A program made the translations under genes and the position numbers. A model generated the notes under the pieces. It was not told the DNA's origin. It made no database searches and saw only the letters and a program-made list of their open reading frames with translations. A stretch of DNA of 64,000 nucleotides from Pedobacter planticolens (GTDB taxonomy: Bacteria; Bacteroidota; Bacteroidia; Sphingobacteriales; Sphingobacteriaceae): contig NZ_WNXD01000002.1 in NCBI RefSeq assembly GCF_014172375.1, positions 1,116,001 to 1,180,000 of the forward strand, read 5' to 3'. Shown piece after piece: positions 52,391 through 61,375 of this stretch. The first letter of the stretch is position 1. Each line of letters opens with the position of its first letter.

Positions 52391-53125
52391 CTAAACCGCT
52401 CTAGAAGTAAGCTGATTATAATCCATAATCACAGTTTTTAAAAACTCAAGTTCATTCATCCCGTTAGGCATAACAATACCCAAATGATTAGAAACTCTAG
52501 CTGCCATGTGATAAATTAAATCGTGGTTTCGAGTTTTGTAATACGTATTTAAAACTTCGTGAATGAGTTCTATATCTCTATCCGTCATTTGGTGTACACT
52601 ATCAAAAACTGGATTATATTCTTCGGCAACTGGATGAAAAGCAATGTGTTGAAATTGTGTACGCGGCACAGTTTTAATTAACGTTGTACCCGCAACAATA
52701 TCGCCAATGCGCTGCTTATTATCTGTAACGGCTACGCAAATTAATGCGCCCAACCATTGCGTTAACGTAAAATCTACTATTCTAAAAACCCACCGTATAA
52801 AATACTGTCCTAGGCTCGCTTGTGCGCCATCAAGGCTGATGACTTTAATTTTTAATAAACGTTTACCAACACTTTGACCATTCATGAAAATCTCACACAA
52901 TAAATCGTAGAATACGAAACCAACCGCGTAAATAATAAATGGAATAAAGCTAAAAATACTGCCACCACTCGATAATCCAATCATTTGAAACAACAGTAAA
53001 AAGATAATAAATATTGCTATAAACAAACCGAAATCAATTAATCGAGCGGCAACACGTTCGCCTAAGCCCGCAACGGGATAATCAATATCAATATGTTGAC
53101 TAGTATTTACTTTAACGGTTTCCAT
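52391..53125 (-). CDS. RDD-family membrane protein
   Basis: 244 residues. The signature RDD pattern (Arg and two Asp in the first helices) is seen as VAARLIDFGLFIAI. Helices lie at about 30-50, 60-80 and 110-130, and a typical YFIRWVFRIVDFTLTQWLGAL block follows. The soluble C-terminal ~90 residues (DRDIELIHEVLNTYYKTRNHDLI) are an extra helical domain found in Bacteroidota members. It diverges from the SpoIIM-like gene; RDD, SpoIIM, DUF4129, MoxR and DUF58 proteins recur together in Bacteroidota, so it belongs functionally to the cluster to its right. Confidence 0.9.
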   Translation of the reverse strand: METVKVNTSQHIDIDYPVAGLGERVAARLIDFGLFIAIFIIFLLLFQMIGLSSGGSIFSFIPFIIYAVGFVFYDLLCEIFMNGQSVGKRLLKIKVISLDGAQASLGQYFIRWVFRIVDFTLTQWLGALICVAVTDNKQRIGDIVAGTTLIKTVPRTQFQHIAFHPVAEEYNPVFDSVHQMTDRDIELIHEVLNTYYKTRNHDLIYHMAARVSNHLGIVMPNGMNELEFLKTVIMDYNQLTSRAV

Positions 53126-53217
53126 AGTCTCAAATATAATAGGGATTTTTATTTTTTATTGACTAATTGAAATTTTGTTTTATTTTAACAGAAATATTTA
53201 ACCCGGGAAATTATTTT

Positions 53218-54174
53218 ATGAGAGAAGCGCTGTTTGTGAAGCAGAATTCCGATAAATGGAAAAGCTACGAAGTTTTACAAACGAATAACCCCGATGAATT
53301 GGCCCATCGTTTCATAGATATTACAAACGATTTGGCGTATGCAAAAACCTTTTATCCAAAATCTCAAACTACAGGATATTTAAATGGTATTGCATCTGTT
53401 TTACACCAATCTATTTATAAAAATAAAAAAGAAGAAAAAGGTCGTTTTGCCCGCTACTGGAAATACGAATTACCGTTATTATTCTATCAATATCGTAAGC
53501 AGATAGTTTACTCATTTATTTTTTTCATTATCGCCGCTAGCATTGGAGCATTATCTGCCAAGTATGATGATCGTTTTGTTCGCTTAATTATGGGCGATAG
53601 TTATGTAAACATGACGAATGAAAATATTGCAAAGGGAGATCCGTTTGGTGTTTACAAGAAAACAGGAGAATTTCAAATGTTCTTTCAAATTGCAGCAAAC
53701 AACGTTTGGGTTTCGTTTGTGATGTTTGTAAGTGGAGCACTTTTGTCAATTGGACCAGTATTTTTTCTGCTCAGAAATGGAATTATGCTTGGCGCATTCG
53801 AATATTATTTCTTCAGCAAAGGTTTAGGTACGCAATCTATTTTAGTCATTTGGATTCACGGAACGTTAGAAATATTAGCCATTATTATTGCGGGCGGTGC
53901 CGGATTAGTTTTAGGTCATGGCCTACTTTTTCCAAAAACGCACACACGTTTAGTCGCCTTTAAAAACAGCGCCAAAGATGCCACAAAAATAGCTTTGGGT
54001 ATTATTCCAATCATTTTAATGGCTGCATTTTTCGAAAGCTTTATTACTCGTCATACCGAAATGCCAATTTGGTTAAGCATTAGTATTTTAGCTGGCTCCT
54101 TAATTTTTATGATTTGGTATGTAATCATTTATCCAATACAACTATATAAACGCACTCAAACAGTAAACTCATGA
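53218..54174 (+). CDS. SpoIIM-like stage II sporulation protein M family membrane protein
   Basis: 318 residues from ATG 53218 (MREALFVKQNSDKW); the longer frame begins at a TTG and adds unlike residues. N-terminal ~95 residues are cytosolic and helical. The membrane part has about six helices, with the family segment NNVWVSFVMFVSGALLSIGPVF and the helix LVIWIHGTLEILAIIIAGGAGL characteristic of SpoIIM-like proteins (related to ABC-2 permeases). No sporulation is implied in this lineage. First gene of the cluster ending with DUF58; overlaps the next gene by 4 bp. Confidence 0.88.
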   Translation: MREALFVKQNSDKWKSYEVLQTNNPDELAHRFIDITNDLAYAKTFYPKSQTTGYLNGIASVLHQSIYKNKKEEKGRFARYWKYELPLLFYQYRKQIVYSFIFFIIAASIGALSAKYDDRFVRLIMGDSYVNMTNENIAKGDPFGVYKKTGEFQMFFQIAANNVWVSFVMFVSGALLSIGPVFFLLRNGIMLGAFEYYFFSKGLGTQSILVIWIHGTLEILAIIIAGGAGLVLGHGLLFPKTHTRLVAFKNSAKDATKIALGIIPIILMAAFFESFITRHTEMPIWLSISILAGSLIFMIWYVIIYPIQLYKRTQTVNS

Positions 54175-55049
54175 AAGATAAAGTAGAATTTAAAAAAATA
54201 AGAGAATTTGGAGATATTATTGGAGATACTTTTCTCTTCATTAAACAGAATTTTAAGCCTTTAATGGCGGCATTTTTCTCGCTAAGCGGCATTTTTATTT
54301 TAGGCGGAATATTAAGTTCAATAATTGCTCAAATGCAGTTAGTTGGTTTAACGGAAAGTGGGGGTTATCCAGGTAGCGGCCCGTTTGCAAAGTATTATAA
54401 CATGGGATTTAGCTATGTAATAGTTATCATTTTTATGATTTTAAGCTATACCTCCATGTATGTTTCGGTTTTAAGTTACGTTACATTGTATGTAGAAAAG
54501 GGAAATTTACCACCAACGGTTGCTGAAGTATGGGCGTACTTTAAATATTACTTTTTCAGAATGTTGGGAAGTGGACTTTTGATGACAATTTTCTTATGTC
54601 TATGCTTTGCGTGTTGTTTAATTCCTGGTGTGTACGTTTTCCCAGCAGTAACATTATTTTATGTAGTTATGATTATAGAGAACGGAAACTTTTCACACGC
54701 TTTTGAACGATCATTCAAATTACTAAAAAATGAATGGTGGGTAACCGCTGCAACTTTATTAGTCATCTATGTTATATTTTACGCTTGCAGTATGATTGTA
54801 CAATTACCTGCCATAATTATTGCAATGGTCAGTGCATTTACACATGCAGAACAACCCATTACAAAAACCTATGCTTTTGTTTCTTCAGTATCGCAACAGA
54901 TTGCTTATATATTTATGATTCTTCCAATCATTTGTTCAACACTAATTTATTTCAATTTAGTAGAACGAAAAGAAAGCCTTGGCTTATTAAATAGAATTGA
55001 TGGTTTGGGTCAAAATTCAAATCAAGCCGAAACTCCAGAAGAATATTAA
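54171..55049 (+). CDS. polytopic membrane protein of the MoxR/DUF58 cluster
   Basis: 292 residues with about six hydrophobic helices (for example YVIVIIFMILSYTSMYVSV and LLMTIFLCLCFACCLIPGVY). A central FERSFKLLKNEWWVTAATLLVIY motif resembles the membrane domain seen in glycerophosphoryl-diester-phosphodiesterase-type membrane proteins, but no catalytic domain is attached. The start overlaps the SpoIIM-like gene by 4 bp and the stop touches the next ATG. Function unknown; the conserved neighbourhood suggests a part of a membrane-associated MoxR chaperone system. Confidence 0.8.
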   Translation: MKDKVEFKKIREFGDIIGDTFLFIKQNFKPLMAAFFSLSGIFILGGILSSIIAQMQLVGLTESGGYPGSGPFAKYYNMGFSYVIVIIFMILSYTSMYVSVLSYVTLYVEKGNLPPTVAEVWAYFKYYFFRMLGSGLLMTIFLCLCFACCLIPGVYVFPAVTLFYVVMIIENGNFSHAFERSFKLLKNEWWVTAATLLVIYVIFYACSMIVQLPAIIIAMVSAFTHAEQPITKTYAFVSSVSQQIAYIFMILPIICSTLIYFNLVERKESLGLLNRIDGLGQNSNQAETPEEY

Positions 55050-55790
55050 ATGCGCTTACTGCTGGTTTTCTTTATCGTTTTTATATGGACTAGTAATGCC
55101 CACGCGACTGCTGTGCAAAAACCAGTTGCTAAACCTGCCGTAGTTAAAAAAGGTATTATTTTAAAATCAGATAGCAGTAAAGTAGATCTACGAAAATTTG
55201 ATGAAACGGCAGTTAAAAAATATAGTGTACAAAAAGACTTTATTTATGATGATGTTGCACCACAAAGTTTAAGCTTATGGGATCGTTTTTGGAGATGGAT
55301 TTGGCGTTTAATCAATAATATTTTTAGTGGAGGAATTACCGGCAGCATTATAAAATATGTTTTAATCGCTGTTGTAATTGCCATAGTTGTATTTGCGGTT
55401 ATTAAATTAATTGGTTTAGATTATAAATTCCTAACGGGAAAATCTAAAGCAGTAGCCATACCATTTGAGGAAAGTTTAGAAAACATTCATGAAATTGATT
55501 TCGATGAACAAATTGATTTCGCTTTGCAAAACGGAAATTATCGCCTCGCGGTACGACTGTTATATTTAAAAACTTTAAAGCATTTAAGCGATAAACAGCT
55601 CATTAACTGGCAGCCAGAAAAAACCAATCAGGCTTATGTTTTAGAGCTCGAAAATGAAAACTACAAACAAGAATTTAATACGCTAACTAACCAATTCGAA
55701 TACATTTGGTACGGCGAGTTTTTTATAGATAAAAGTAGTTTCGAACCAATTAATCAATCCTTTTTACAGTTTAATCAAAAAACGATATGA
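55050..55790 (+). CDS. DUF4129 domain-containing membrane protein
   Basis: 246 residues with a signal-like N-terminus (MRLLLVFFIVFIWTSNAHA) and one membrane helix (about 108-132, YVLIAVVIAIVVFAVIKLI). The DUF4129 domain at the C-terminus (about 160-240) contains ALQNGNYRLAVRLLYLKTLKHL and YIWYGEFFIDKSSFEPI. ATG directly follows the previous stop; overlaps the next gene by 4 bp. DUF4129 proteins are regular members of the MoxR/DUF58 cluster. Molecular role not established. Confidence 0.88.
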   Translation: MRLLLVFFIVFIWTSNAHATAVQKPVAKPAVVKKGIILKSDSSKVDLRKFDETAVKKYSVQKDFIYDDVAPQSLSLWDRFWRWIWRLINNIFSGGITGSIIKYVLIAVVIAIVVFAVIKLIGLDYKFLTGKSKAVAIPFEESLENIHEIDFDEQIDFALQNGNYRLAVRLLYLKTLKHLSDKQLINWQPEKTNQAYVLELENENYKQEFNTLTNQFEYIWYGEFFIDKSSFEPINQSFLQFNQKTI

Positions 55791-56971
55791 ACAGCGGATT
55801 GAGAAGATATTTAATAATTGGTAGCATTTTAATAGTGGGTTATTTGGTTGCACAATATTTTAAACCAAAGCCAACTAATTGGGCGCCCACTTATCTTTCT
55901 GAAGATAAAATTCCATTTGGCACTTACATTTTACGCCAAAGAATTAATGATATTTTTCCAAATACAAAAATAAAAACTGTTCAATCTGCTGTTTATAATA
56001 ACTTAAGAGAGCAACCAAAAGGTCAATCTAATTATTTTATTATTGCTTCAAACTTAAGTGTAGATAAACTCGATTACCGAGAAATGGTAAAATATATGCA
56101 AAGCGGAAACAATATTTTTATTGCTGCTTTTCAAATTAAAGGTGGTTTACTAGATAAGTTAAAACTACAAATTGCATCCGATTTCAACTTCCAGAATAAA
56201 CGAAAATATCCTATCAACTTTGTTAATCCATCCTTAAAAAGAGACCTTGATTATTATTTTGATAAAGGAATAAGCGAGCAATATTTTTTAAATGTAGATA
56301 CCGCAAGAGCTATTGTTTTAGGGAAGAAGGAAGATAAGTTTTCCAATTTTATTCAATACAAATTTGGTAAAGGCTCTTTGTTTATCTTACCAAATCCACA
56401 ATTGTTAACCAATTATAGTCTGCTCAAAGAGGATGGTTTGGATTATGCATCTAAAGTGCTTTCTTATTTGCCAAAAGCAGAAACCTTAATTTGGAACGAA
56501 CATTTTACCCGGCCTGATGCGCAAGATCATTCAGTTTTAAGAGTGTTTTTTAAATACGATGAATTACGATGGGCCTATTACATTGCGCTATTTAGTTTAG
56601 TGGCGTTCATTTTATTTGAAATTAAACGAAGACAACGGATAATTCCAGTAATAGAAAGATTAAAAAATACATCTGTAGAATTTGCCGAAGTAGTAGGGCG
56701 AGTGTATTACCAGCAGCGCAATAATAGAGATATTGCAGAGAAAAAAGTAAGCTATTTATTAGAGTATATCCGGAATAAATACCGCCTAAAAACTTTGGAT
56801 TTAAACCAAGAATTTAAAGAATCGCTGATTAAAATTTCTGGTGCAAATGCAGATATAATCGATGAGCTTTTAGAAGAAATAACATACCTTAAAGCGGGGC
56901 AAATGGTGAAAGACCAACAGCTAATCCGTCTAAATAAATTAATTGAACAATTTTATAAACAAGACCAATAA
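55787..56971 (+). CDS. DUF4350 domain-containing protein
   Basis: 394 residues. An N-terminal helix anchors it (RYLIIGSILIVGYLVAQYF). A flavodoxin/GATase-like DUF4350 domain occupies about 35-230 (SEDKIPFGTYILRQRINDIFP). A second helix lies near 262-282 (YYIALFSLVAFILFEI), followed by a cytosolic helical tail (RLKNTSVEFAEVVGRVYYQQRNNRD). Cotranscribed with DUF4129. It ends just 6 bp before the left arm of the GxxExxY cassette that splits it from the MoxR gene. Confidence 0.87.
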   Translation: MNSGLRRYLIIGSILIVGYLVAQYFKPKPTNWAPTYLSEDKIPFGTYILRQRINDIFPNTKIKTVQSAVYNNLREQPKGQSNYFIIASNLSVDKLDYREMVKYMQSGNNIFIAAFQIKGGLLDKLKLQIASDFNFQNKRKYPINFVNPSLKRDLDYYFDKGISEQYFLNVDTARAIVLGKKEDKFSNFIQYKFGKGSLFILPNPQLLTNYSLLKEDGLDYASKVLSYLPKAETLIWNEHFTRPDAQDHSVLRVFFKYDELRWAYYIALFSLVAFILFEIKRRQRIIPVIERLKNTSVEFAEVVGRVYYQQRNNRDIAEKKVSYLLEYIRNKYRLKTLDLNQEFKESLIKISGANADIIDELLEEITYLKAGQMVKDQQLIRLNKLIEQFYKQDQ

Positions 56972-56977
56972 TATACA

Positions 56978-57428
56978 ACCACATAGACACATAGTTATGT
57001 TGACAAAAAAGTACTTAGACGATTTGACTTATGAGATTATAGGAAGTGCTATTGAAGTTCACAAAGTATTGGGACGAGGATTGTTAGAAAGCGTATATCA
57101 TAGGTGTTTAATAGAAGAACTATTATATAGAAAAATAAATTTTCTTACTGAAATGAAAGTTCCTATAGTTTATAGAAGCAAAGTATTGGATATAGATTTG
57201 AGATGTGATTTATTTGTTGAACAATGTGTAGTGGTAGAATTAAAATCAGTGAATGAAATGACAAAAGTGTTTGATGCTCAGCTTCTGACCTATATGAAAC
57301 TATTACGATGCCCTAAGGGCATCCTTATTAACTTTAATAGCTCAAATATTTTTAAAGAAGGTCAAAAGACTTTTGTAAATGAATATTTTAGTACGCTACC
57401 AGATAACTAAACTATGTGCCTATGTGGT
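56978..57428 (+). mobile_element. candidate R1 cassette: GxxExxY gene framed by a 17-bp inverted repeat
   Basis: Left arm ACCACATAGACACATAG (56978-56994) and right arm CTATGTGCCTATGTGGT (57412-57428) are complementary at 16 of 17 positions. The gene's ATG lies 2 bp after the left arm and its stop 1 bp before the right arm, so the cassette contains the gene and nothing else. The same arms occur as empty hairpins at 23216-23273 and 42284-42343. The cassette interrupts the otherwise tight DUF4350-MoxR spacing. Mobility is inferred; no target-site duplication is obvious. Confidence 0.6.
56997..57410 (+). CDS. GxxExxY protein (PDDEXK-like)
   Basis: 137 residues from ATG 56997 (MLTKKYLDDLTYEIIGSAIEVHK). 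The naming motif is GRGLLESVYHRCL (GxxExxY), then RKINFLTEMKVPIVYRS, IDLRCDLFVEQCVVVELKSVNEM (the D...ExK core of a PDDEXK-type nuclease fold) and LLTYMKLLRCPKGILINFN. Family members are found scattered and often in several copies in Bacteroidota; biochemical function is not established. The longer frame would run back through the left repeat arm into the DUF4350 gene. See the cassette entry for its unusual framing. Confidence 0.92.
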   Translation: MLTKKYLDDLTYEIIGSAIEVHKVLGRGLLESVYHRCLIEELLYRKINFLTEMKVPIVYRSKVLDIDLRCDLFVEQCVVVELKSVNEMTKVFDAQLLTYMKLLRCPKGILINFNSSNIFKEGQKTFVNEYFSTLPDN

Positions 57429-57466
57429 TAAAAATATAGGGCTAAATAAAAAACTAAATTATAACA

Positions 57467-58444
57467 ATGGAACAGGAAATGTTTAATCAACGAACCGATT
57501 TAAGCCAATTAAGTGCCGCAGTAGATCAAATTAGGCAATCTTTAAGCCATGTAATTATTGGTCAAAAAGACACTATAGATCTTTTAATTGCAGGTTTATT
57601 GGCAGATGGACATCTTTTATTAGAGGGTGTGCCTGGTGTAGCGAAAACCTTAAGCGCTAAATTAGTAGCAAAATGTATTTCAGCAACATTTTCTAGAATA
57701 CAATTCACGCCAGATTTAATGCCATCTGATGTATTAGGAACAGCAGTATTTAGCCCTAAAACAGCAGAATTTCAATTTAGGCAAGGACCTATTTTTGGCA
57801 ATATCATTTTGGTAGATGAAATTAATCGTGCGCCCGCAAAAACGCAATCTGCGTTATTTGAAGCGATGGAAGAACGCCAAATTACAGTGGACGGAAACAC
57901 CTACAAATTAGAAGAACCTTTTATGGTTTTGGCAACTCAAAACCCAATAGAACAAGAAGGAACGTATCGTTTGCCAGAAGCACAATTGGATCGTTTCCTA
58001 TTTAAAATCGAAGTTAAATATCCTTCGTTAGAAGAAGAAATAGAAATATTAACGAGCCAACATCAACAACGAACAGAAGACCAATTAAAAGAAATTAAAC
58101 CTGTTTTATCGGTGGAGCAAATTAAAGCGTTAAGAGCAACTATCAAATCATTGTTTGTTGAACCTAAATTGCTGGCGTACGTTGCGCAAATTACGCATGA
58201 AACCCGACATAATAAATCGTTGTATTTAGGAGCATCGCCAAGGGCATCTTTGGCTATGGTAAATGGGGCAAAAGCTATTGCTGCAATGGCTGGTCGTGAT
58301 TTTGTAACACCAGATGATATTGTAAAAGTAGCTGCGCCTGTGTTAGCGCATCGCATTATGCTAAGTCCAGAAAAGGAAATGGAAGGGTTAACTACGGCAG
58401 ATGTGGTTGCACAAATTATTAAAAAAATAGAAGTGCCGAGATAG
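57467..58444 (+). CDS. MoxR-family AAA+ ATPase
   Basis: 325 residues. Walker A EGVPGVAKTLSAK, Walker B IILVDEINRAPAKTQSALFEAMEE, sensor-1 VLATQNPIEQEGTYRLPEAQLDRFL and sensor-2 GASPRASLAM, all canonical. MoxR ATPases act as chaperones for von Willebrand factor A/DUF58 partners in the cytosol. The DUF58 gene starts 3 bp downstream. Upstream, the GxxExxY cassette and ~40 bp separate it from DUF4350. Confidence 0.95.
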   Translation: MEQEMFNQRTDLSQLSAAVDQIRQSLSHVIIGQKDTIDLLIAGLLADGHLLLEGVPGVAKTLSAKLVAKCISATFSRIQFTPDLMPSDVLGTAVFSPKTAEFQFRQGPIFGNIILVDEINRAPAKTQSALFEAMEERQITVDGNTYKLEEPFMVLATQNPIEQEGTYRLPEAQLDRFLFKIEVKYPSLEEEIEILTSQHQQRTEDQLKEIKPVLSVEQIKALRATIKSLFVEPKLLAYVAQITHETRHNKSLYLGASPRASLAMVNGAKAIAAMAGRDFVTPDDIVKVAAPVLAHRIMLSPEKEMEGLTTADVVAQIIKKIEVPR

Positions 58445-58447
58445 TAA

Positions 58448-59794
58448 ATGAAGAACCTGTTTAGAAAATATTATACAGACCTATTTTTAGGTAAACGATT
58501 ATTCATCGCCATTGGCGTATGCGTAACCCTGTTTTTATTTTCTTTTTTCATGCCATTTTTAGGCGATTTACCTTACATCCTTTTTGGCATATTAATGGTT
58601 CTAGTTTTACTAGATATCTTTTTACTGTACAGAAATGATAGGGGCGTTTTTCTTCGGAGAGATGTGCCAGAACGGTTAAGCAATGGCGATGATAATGAAC
58701 TTAAGATTTACCTCGAAAACTTTTATCCTTTTCAAATTAGTGTAGGAATTATCGATGAAATTCCATTTCAATTCCAAAAACGCGATTTATGGTTTACAGC
58801 TAATTTATCATCGCGAGAGCAAAAAATAATCACCTATACCTTGCGACCAACTAAACGCGGTGAATATCATTTTGGATTGACGAGATTATATGTGCAATCA
58901 CCTTTGGCCTTAATAAGCCGTCGATTTAATATTGGGGCTGATAAGATTGTACCCGTTTATCCCTCGTTTTTAAAGTTGAGACAATATGAATTAATGGCTG
59001 TGTCAAATCGTTTAACCGATATCGGGATAAAGAAAATGAGACGAATTGGTCATAGTATGGAATTTGATCAGGTTAAGAACTATGTTGCTGGAGACGATTA
59101 TAGAACTGTAAACTGGAAAGCAACAGCTCGCAAAGGCGATTTAATGGTCAACTCTTTTACCGATGAAAAAGCACAACATATTTATTGCATAATCGATAAG
59201 TCCAGGGCAATGAAAATGCCTTTCGAAGGTTTAAGCTTACTAGATTATGCCATTAACGCCAGCTTAATTTTGAGTAGCGTAGCTTTAGTAAAGCAAGATA
59301 AAGCAGGGCTGATTACCATCGCCGAAAAAACAGGGAGTTTAGTGCCAGCCGATCGTCGACCAACGCAATTAAACAAAATTATGGAAGTGTTGTATAAAGA
59401 GAAAACTCGCTATCTGGAAACCGATATGGAAGCTTTATATATTAGTGTAAGGGCAGTTTTAAAGCAGCGAAGTTTGGTGGTTTTCTTTACTAATTTCGAA
59501 AGTATGTCGGCGTTAGAAAGACAATTACCCTTTTTAAAACGCATTGCTAAATTCCATTTGTTATTAGTGGTGTTTTTTGAGAATACCACGTTGAAATCAT
59601 TAAGTGAAGAACCAGCACAAGATATAGAAGGCATTTATATTAAAACCATTGCCGAGAAATTTGCTTTCGAAAAGAAATTAATGGTTAAGGAATTAACGAA
59701 ACATGGTATTTTAAGTTTGCTAACTCCACCTCAAAAATTAACTGTTAATGTGGTAAATAGATACTTGGCAATCAAAGCGAAACAGCAGATTTAA
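58448..59794 (+). CDS. DUF58 domain-containing protein
   Basis: 448 residues. Two N-terminal membrane helices (about 18-58), a beta-sandwich region (about 70-180) and the DUF58/vWA-like domain: RRIGHSMEFDQVKNYVAGDD followed by YRTVNWKATARKGDLMV, and then YCIIDKSRAMKMP (metal-binding-like D and S). The characteristic DYRxInWkaSAR-like block identifies the family. It is the presumed client/partner of the MoxR ATPase encoded just upstream. Last gene of the cluster; an R2 hairpin follows. Confidence 0.94.
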   Translation: MKNLFRKYYTDLFLGKRLFIAIGVCVTLFLFSFFMPFLGDLPYILFGILMVLVLLDIFLLYRNDRGVFLRRDVPERLSNGDDNELKIYLENFYPFQISVGIIDEIPFQFQKRDLWFTANLSSREQKIITYTLRPTKRGEYHFGLTRLYVQSPLALISRRFNIGADKIVPVYPSFLKLRQYELMAVSNRLTDIGIKKMRRIGHSMEFDQVKNYVAGDDYRTVNWKATARKGDLMVNSFTDEKAQHIYCIIDKSRAMKMPFEGLSLLDYAINASLILSSVALVKQDKAGLITIAEKTGSLVPADRRPTQLNKIMEVLYKEKTRYLETDMEALYISVRAVLKQRSLVVFFTNFESMSALERQLPFLKRIAKFHLLLVVFFENTTLKSLSEEPAQDIEGIYIKTIAEKFAFEKKLMVKELTKHGILSLLTPPQKLTVNVVNRYLAIKAKQQI

Positions 59795-59799
59795 ATAAA

Positions 59800-59870
59800 T
59801 TACTAGCTAAGACATTTTAGAATAGTTGAGAAAGATCTAACTTAGGTTCTCTTAGGTTTCTAAGGTGGTA
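59800..59870. repeat. R2 hairpin repeat
   Basis: TTACTAGCTAAGACATTTTAG on the left pairs imperfectly with CTTAGGTTTCTAAGGTGGTA on the right. It fills the 86-bp gap between the convergent DUF58 and sdaA genes. Third of four R2 copies found at a convergent junction. Confidence 0.72.
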
Positions 59871-59880
59871 AACCCCAAAC

Positions 59881-61308
59881 CTAGCACTCTGGTAAACTTA
59901 ATGGAATATTCGTTGCCAAGCCCCCATCAGAAGTTTCTTTGTACTTAGAGTTCATATCTAACGCAGTTTCCCACATGGTATTTACAACTGCATCTAAACT
60001 TACTTTTGCCTTATCGGGATTACTTTGCAACGCCAACTGACTTGCAGTTATAGCCTTGATAGCGCCCATCGTATTACGTTCTATACACGGAATTTGCACT
60101 AAACCACCAATCGGATCGCAGGTTAAACCTAAATGATGTTCCATTGCTATTTCCGCAGCCATTAAAACTTGTCGTTGCGAACCACCCAAACATTCTGTTA
60201 ATGCAGCGGCAGCCATCGCTGATGATACTCCGATTTCTGCTTGGCAACCACCCATGGCCGCAGAGATTGTTGCTCCCTTTTTAAAAATACTTCCAACTTC
60301 AGATGCACAAGCAATAAAATGAATTATTTTCTCCTCATCATACCCATCGCAGAAAGCAATAAAATATTGTAAAACTGCTGGTATAACACCCGCCGCCCCA
60401 TTTGTTGGCGCTGTAACCACTCTGCCAAAAGCAGCATTCTCTTCGTTAACAGCCAAAGCAAAACAACTTACCCAGTCTAAAATATAGTTAAAACCATTGC
60501 CACCATTTCTAATAGCCGCTACCCAACTATCGTAATCTGTATAGGTTTGTCCGTTAATTAATCGTTTATTTAATGCCGAAGCTCTGCGGGCAACATTTAA
60601 TCCACCAGGTAAAAAACCACCAGTGTGGCAACCGCGATAAATACATTCCTTAATCACCTGGAAGTGTTGCAAAATACCCTTTTTGGTTTCAGCTTCTGGT
60701 CGCCAAGCAGCTTCATTTTCTAATACCACCTCACTTACTTTTAAACCCGTAGATAAACACCAATGTAAAAGTTCGCTTGCTTTTTGTACGGGAAATGGAA
60801 GGTCAACCTGTTCTTTTTCACTTCCATTTTCTCCTTCTTTAACTACAAAACCACCGCCAATAGAATAATAAGTTTCAGAAAAGGCTTTGCCTGTATTTAA
60901 GAATGCTTGAAAAGTGACTGCGTTAGGATGAAAAGGTAAACTCTCTGTAAATAGGAAGATTAAATCATCTATATACGAGAAATCGATTTTTTTTTCTCCT
61001 CCTAAAAGTAATTTCTGACTAGTTTTAATTTCTTCAACAGTGCTATCAATTGCGTTTACATCAAAAGTTACCGGATCGCCACCGGCTAAACCCAATAAAA
61101 TAGCAATATCAGTTCCGTGCCCTTTGCCTGTTTTAGCCAAAGAACCATACAAAAGTATTTTTACTTGCTCAACCTCGTTTAATAAACCTTGTTTTTTTAA
61201 GGAAGCTGTAAATTGTTGAGCTGCTCGCCAAGGACCTAAAGTGTGTGAACTGGAAGGACCAATACCTATTTTAAATATGTCGAAAACTGAAATTTGTTCG
61301 TTTTGCAT
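59881..61308 (-). CDS. sdaA: L-serine ammonia-lyase (iron-sulfur type)
   Basis: 475 residues from ATG 61308 ([15 protein letters not shown]); the longer frame starts at a TTG. Deaminates L-serine to pyruvate. Single-chain layout: beta domain first ([16 protein letters not shown]), catalytic alpha domain after residue ~190 with [54 protein letters not shown]. The three cysteines of the oxygen-sensitive 4Fe-4S cluster fall in GGCQ, TCDP and IPCIER. Single gene, divergent from the fucosidase gene. Confidence 0.95.
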   Translation of the reverse strand: MQNEQISVFDIFKIGIGPSSSHTLGPWRAAQQFTASLKKQGLLNEVEQVKILLYGSLAKTGKGHGTDIAILLGLAGGDPVTFDVNAIDSTVEEIKTSQKLLLGGEKKIDFSYIDDLIFLFTESLPFHPNAVTFQAFLNTGKAFSETYYSIGGGFVVKEGENGSEKEQVDLPFPVQKASELLHWCLSTGLKVSEVVLENEAAWRPEAETKKGILQHFQVIKECIYRGCHTGGFLPGGLNVARRASALNKRLINGQTYTDYDSWVAAIRNGGNGFNYILDWVSCFALAVNEENAAFGRVVTAPTNGAAGVIPAVLQYFIAFCDGYDEEKIIHFIACASEVGSIFKKGATISAAMGGCQAEIGVSSAMAAAALTECLGGSQRQVLMAAEIAMEHHLGLTCDPIGGLVQIPCIERNTMGAIKAITASQLALQSNPDKAKVSLDAVVNTMWETALDMNSKYKETSDGGLATNIPLSLPEC

Positions 61309-61375
61309 CGTTAACAAAGCTATATACTTTTACTGATATTTGTGTATTTTGTGGTGCGAAGTTTAAAATCATTTT

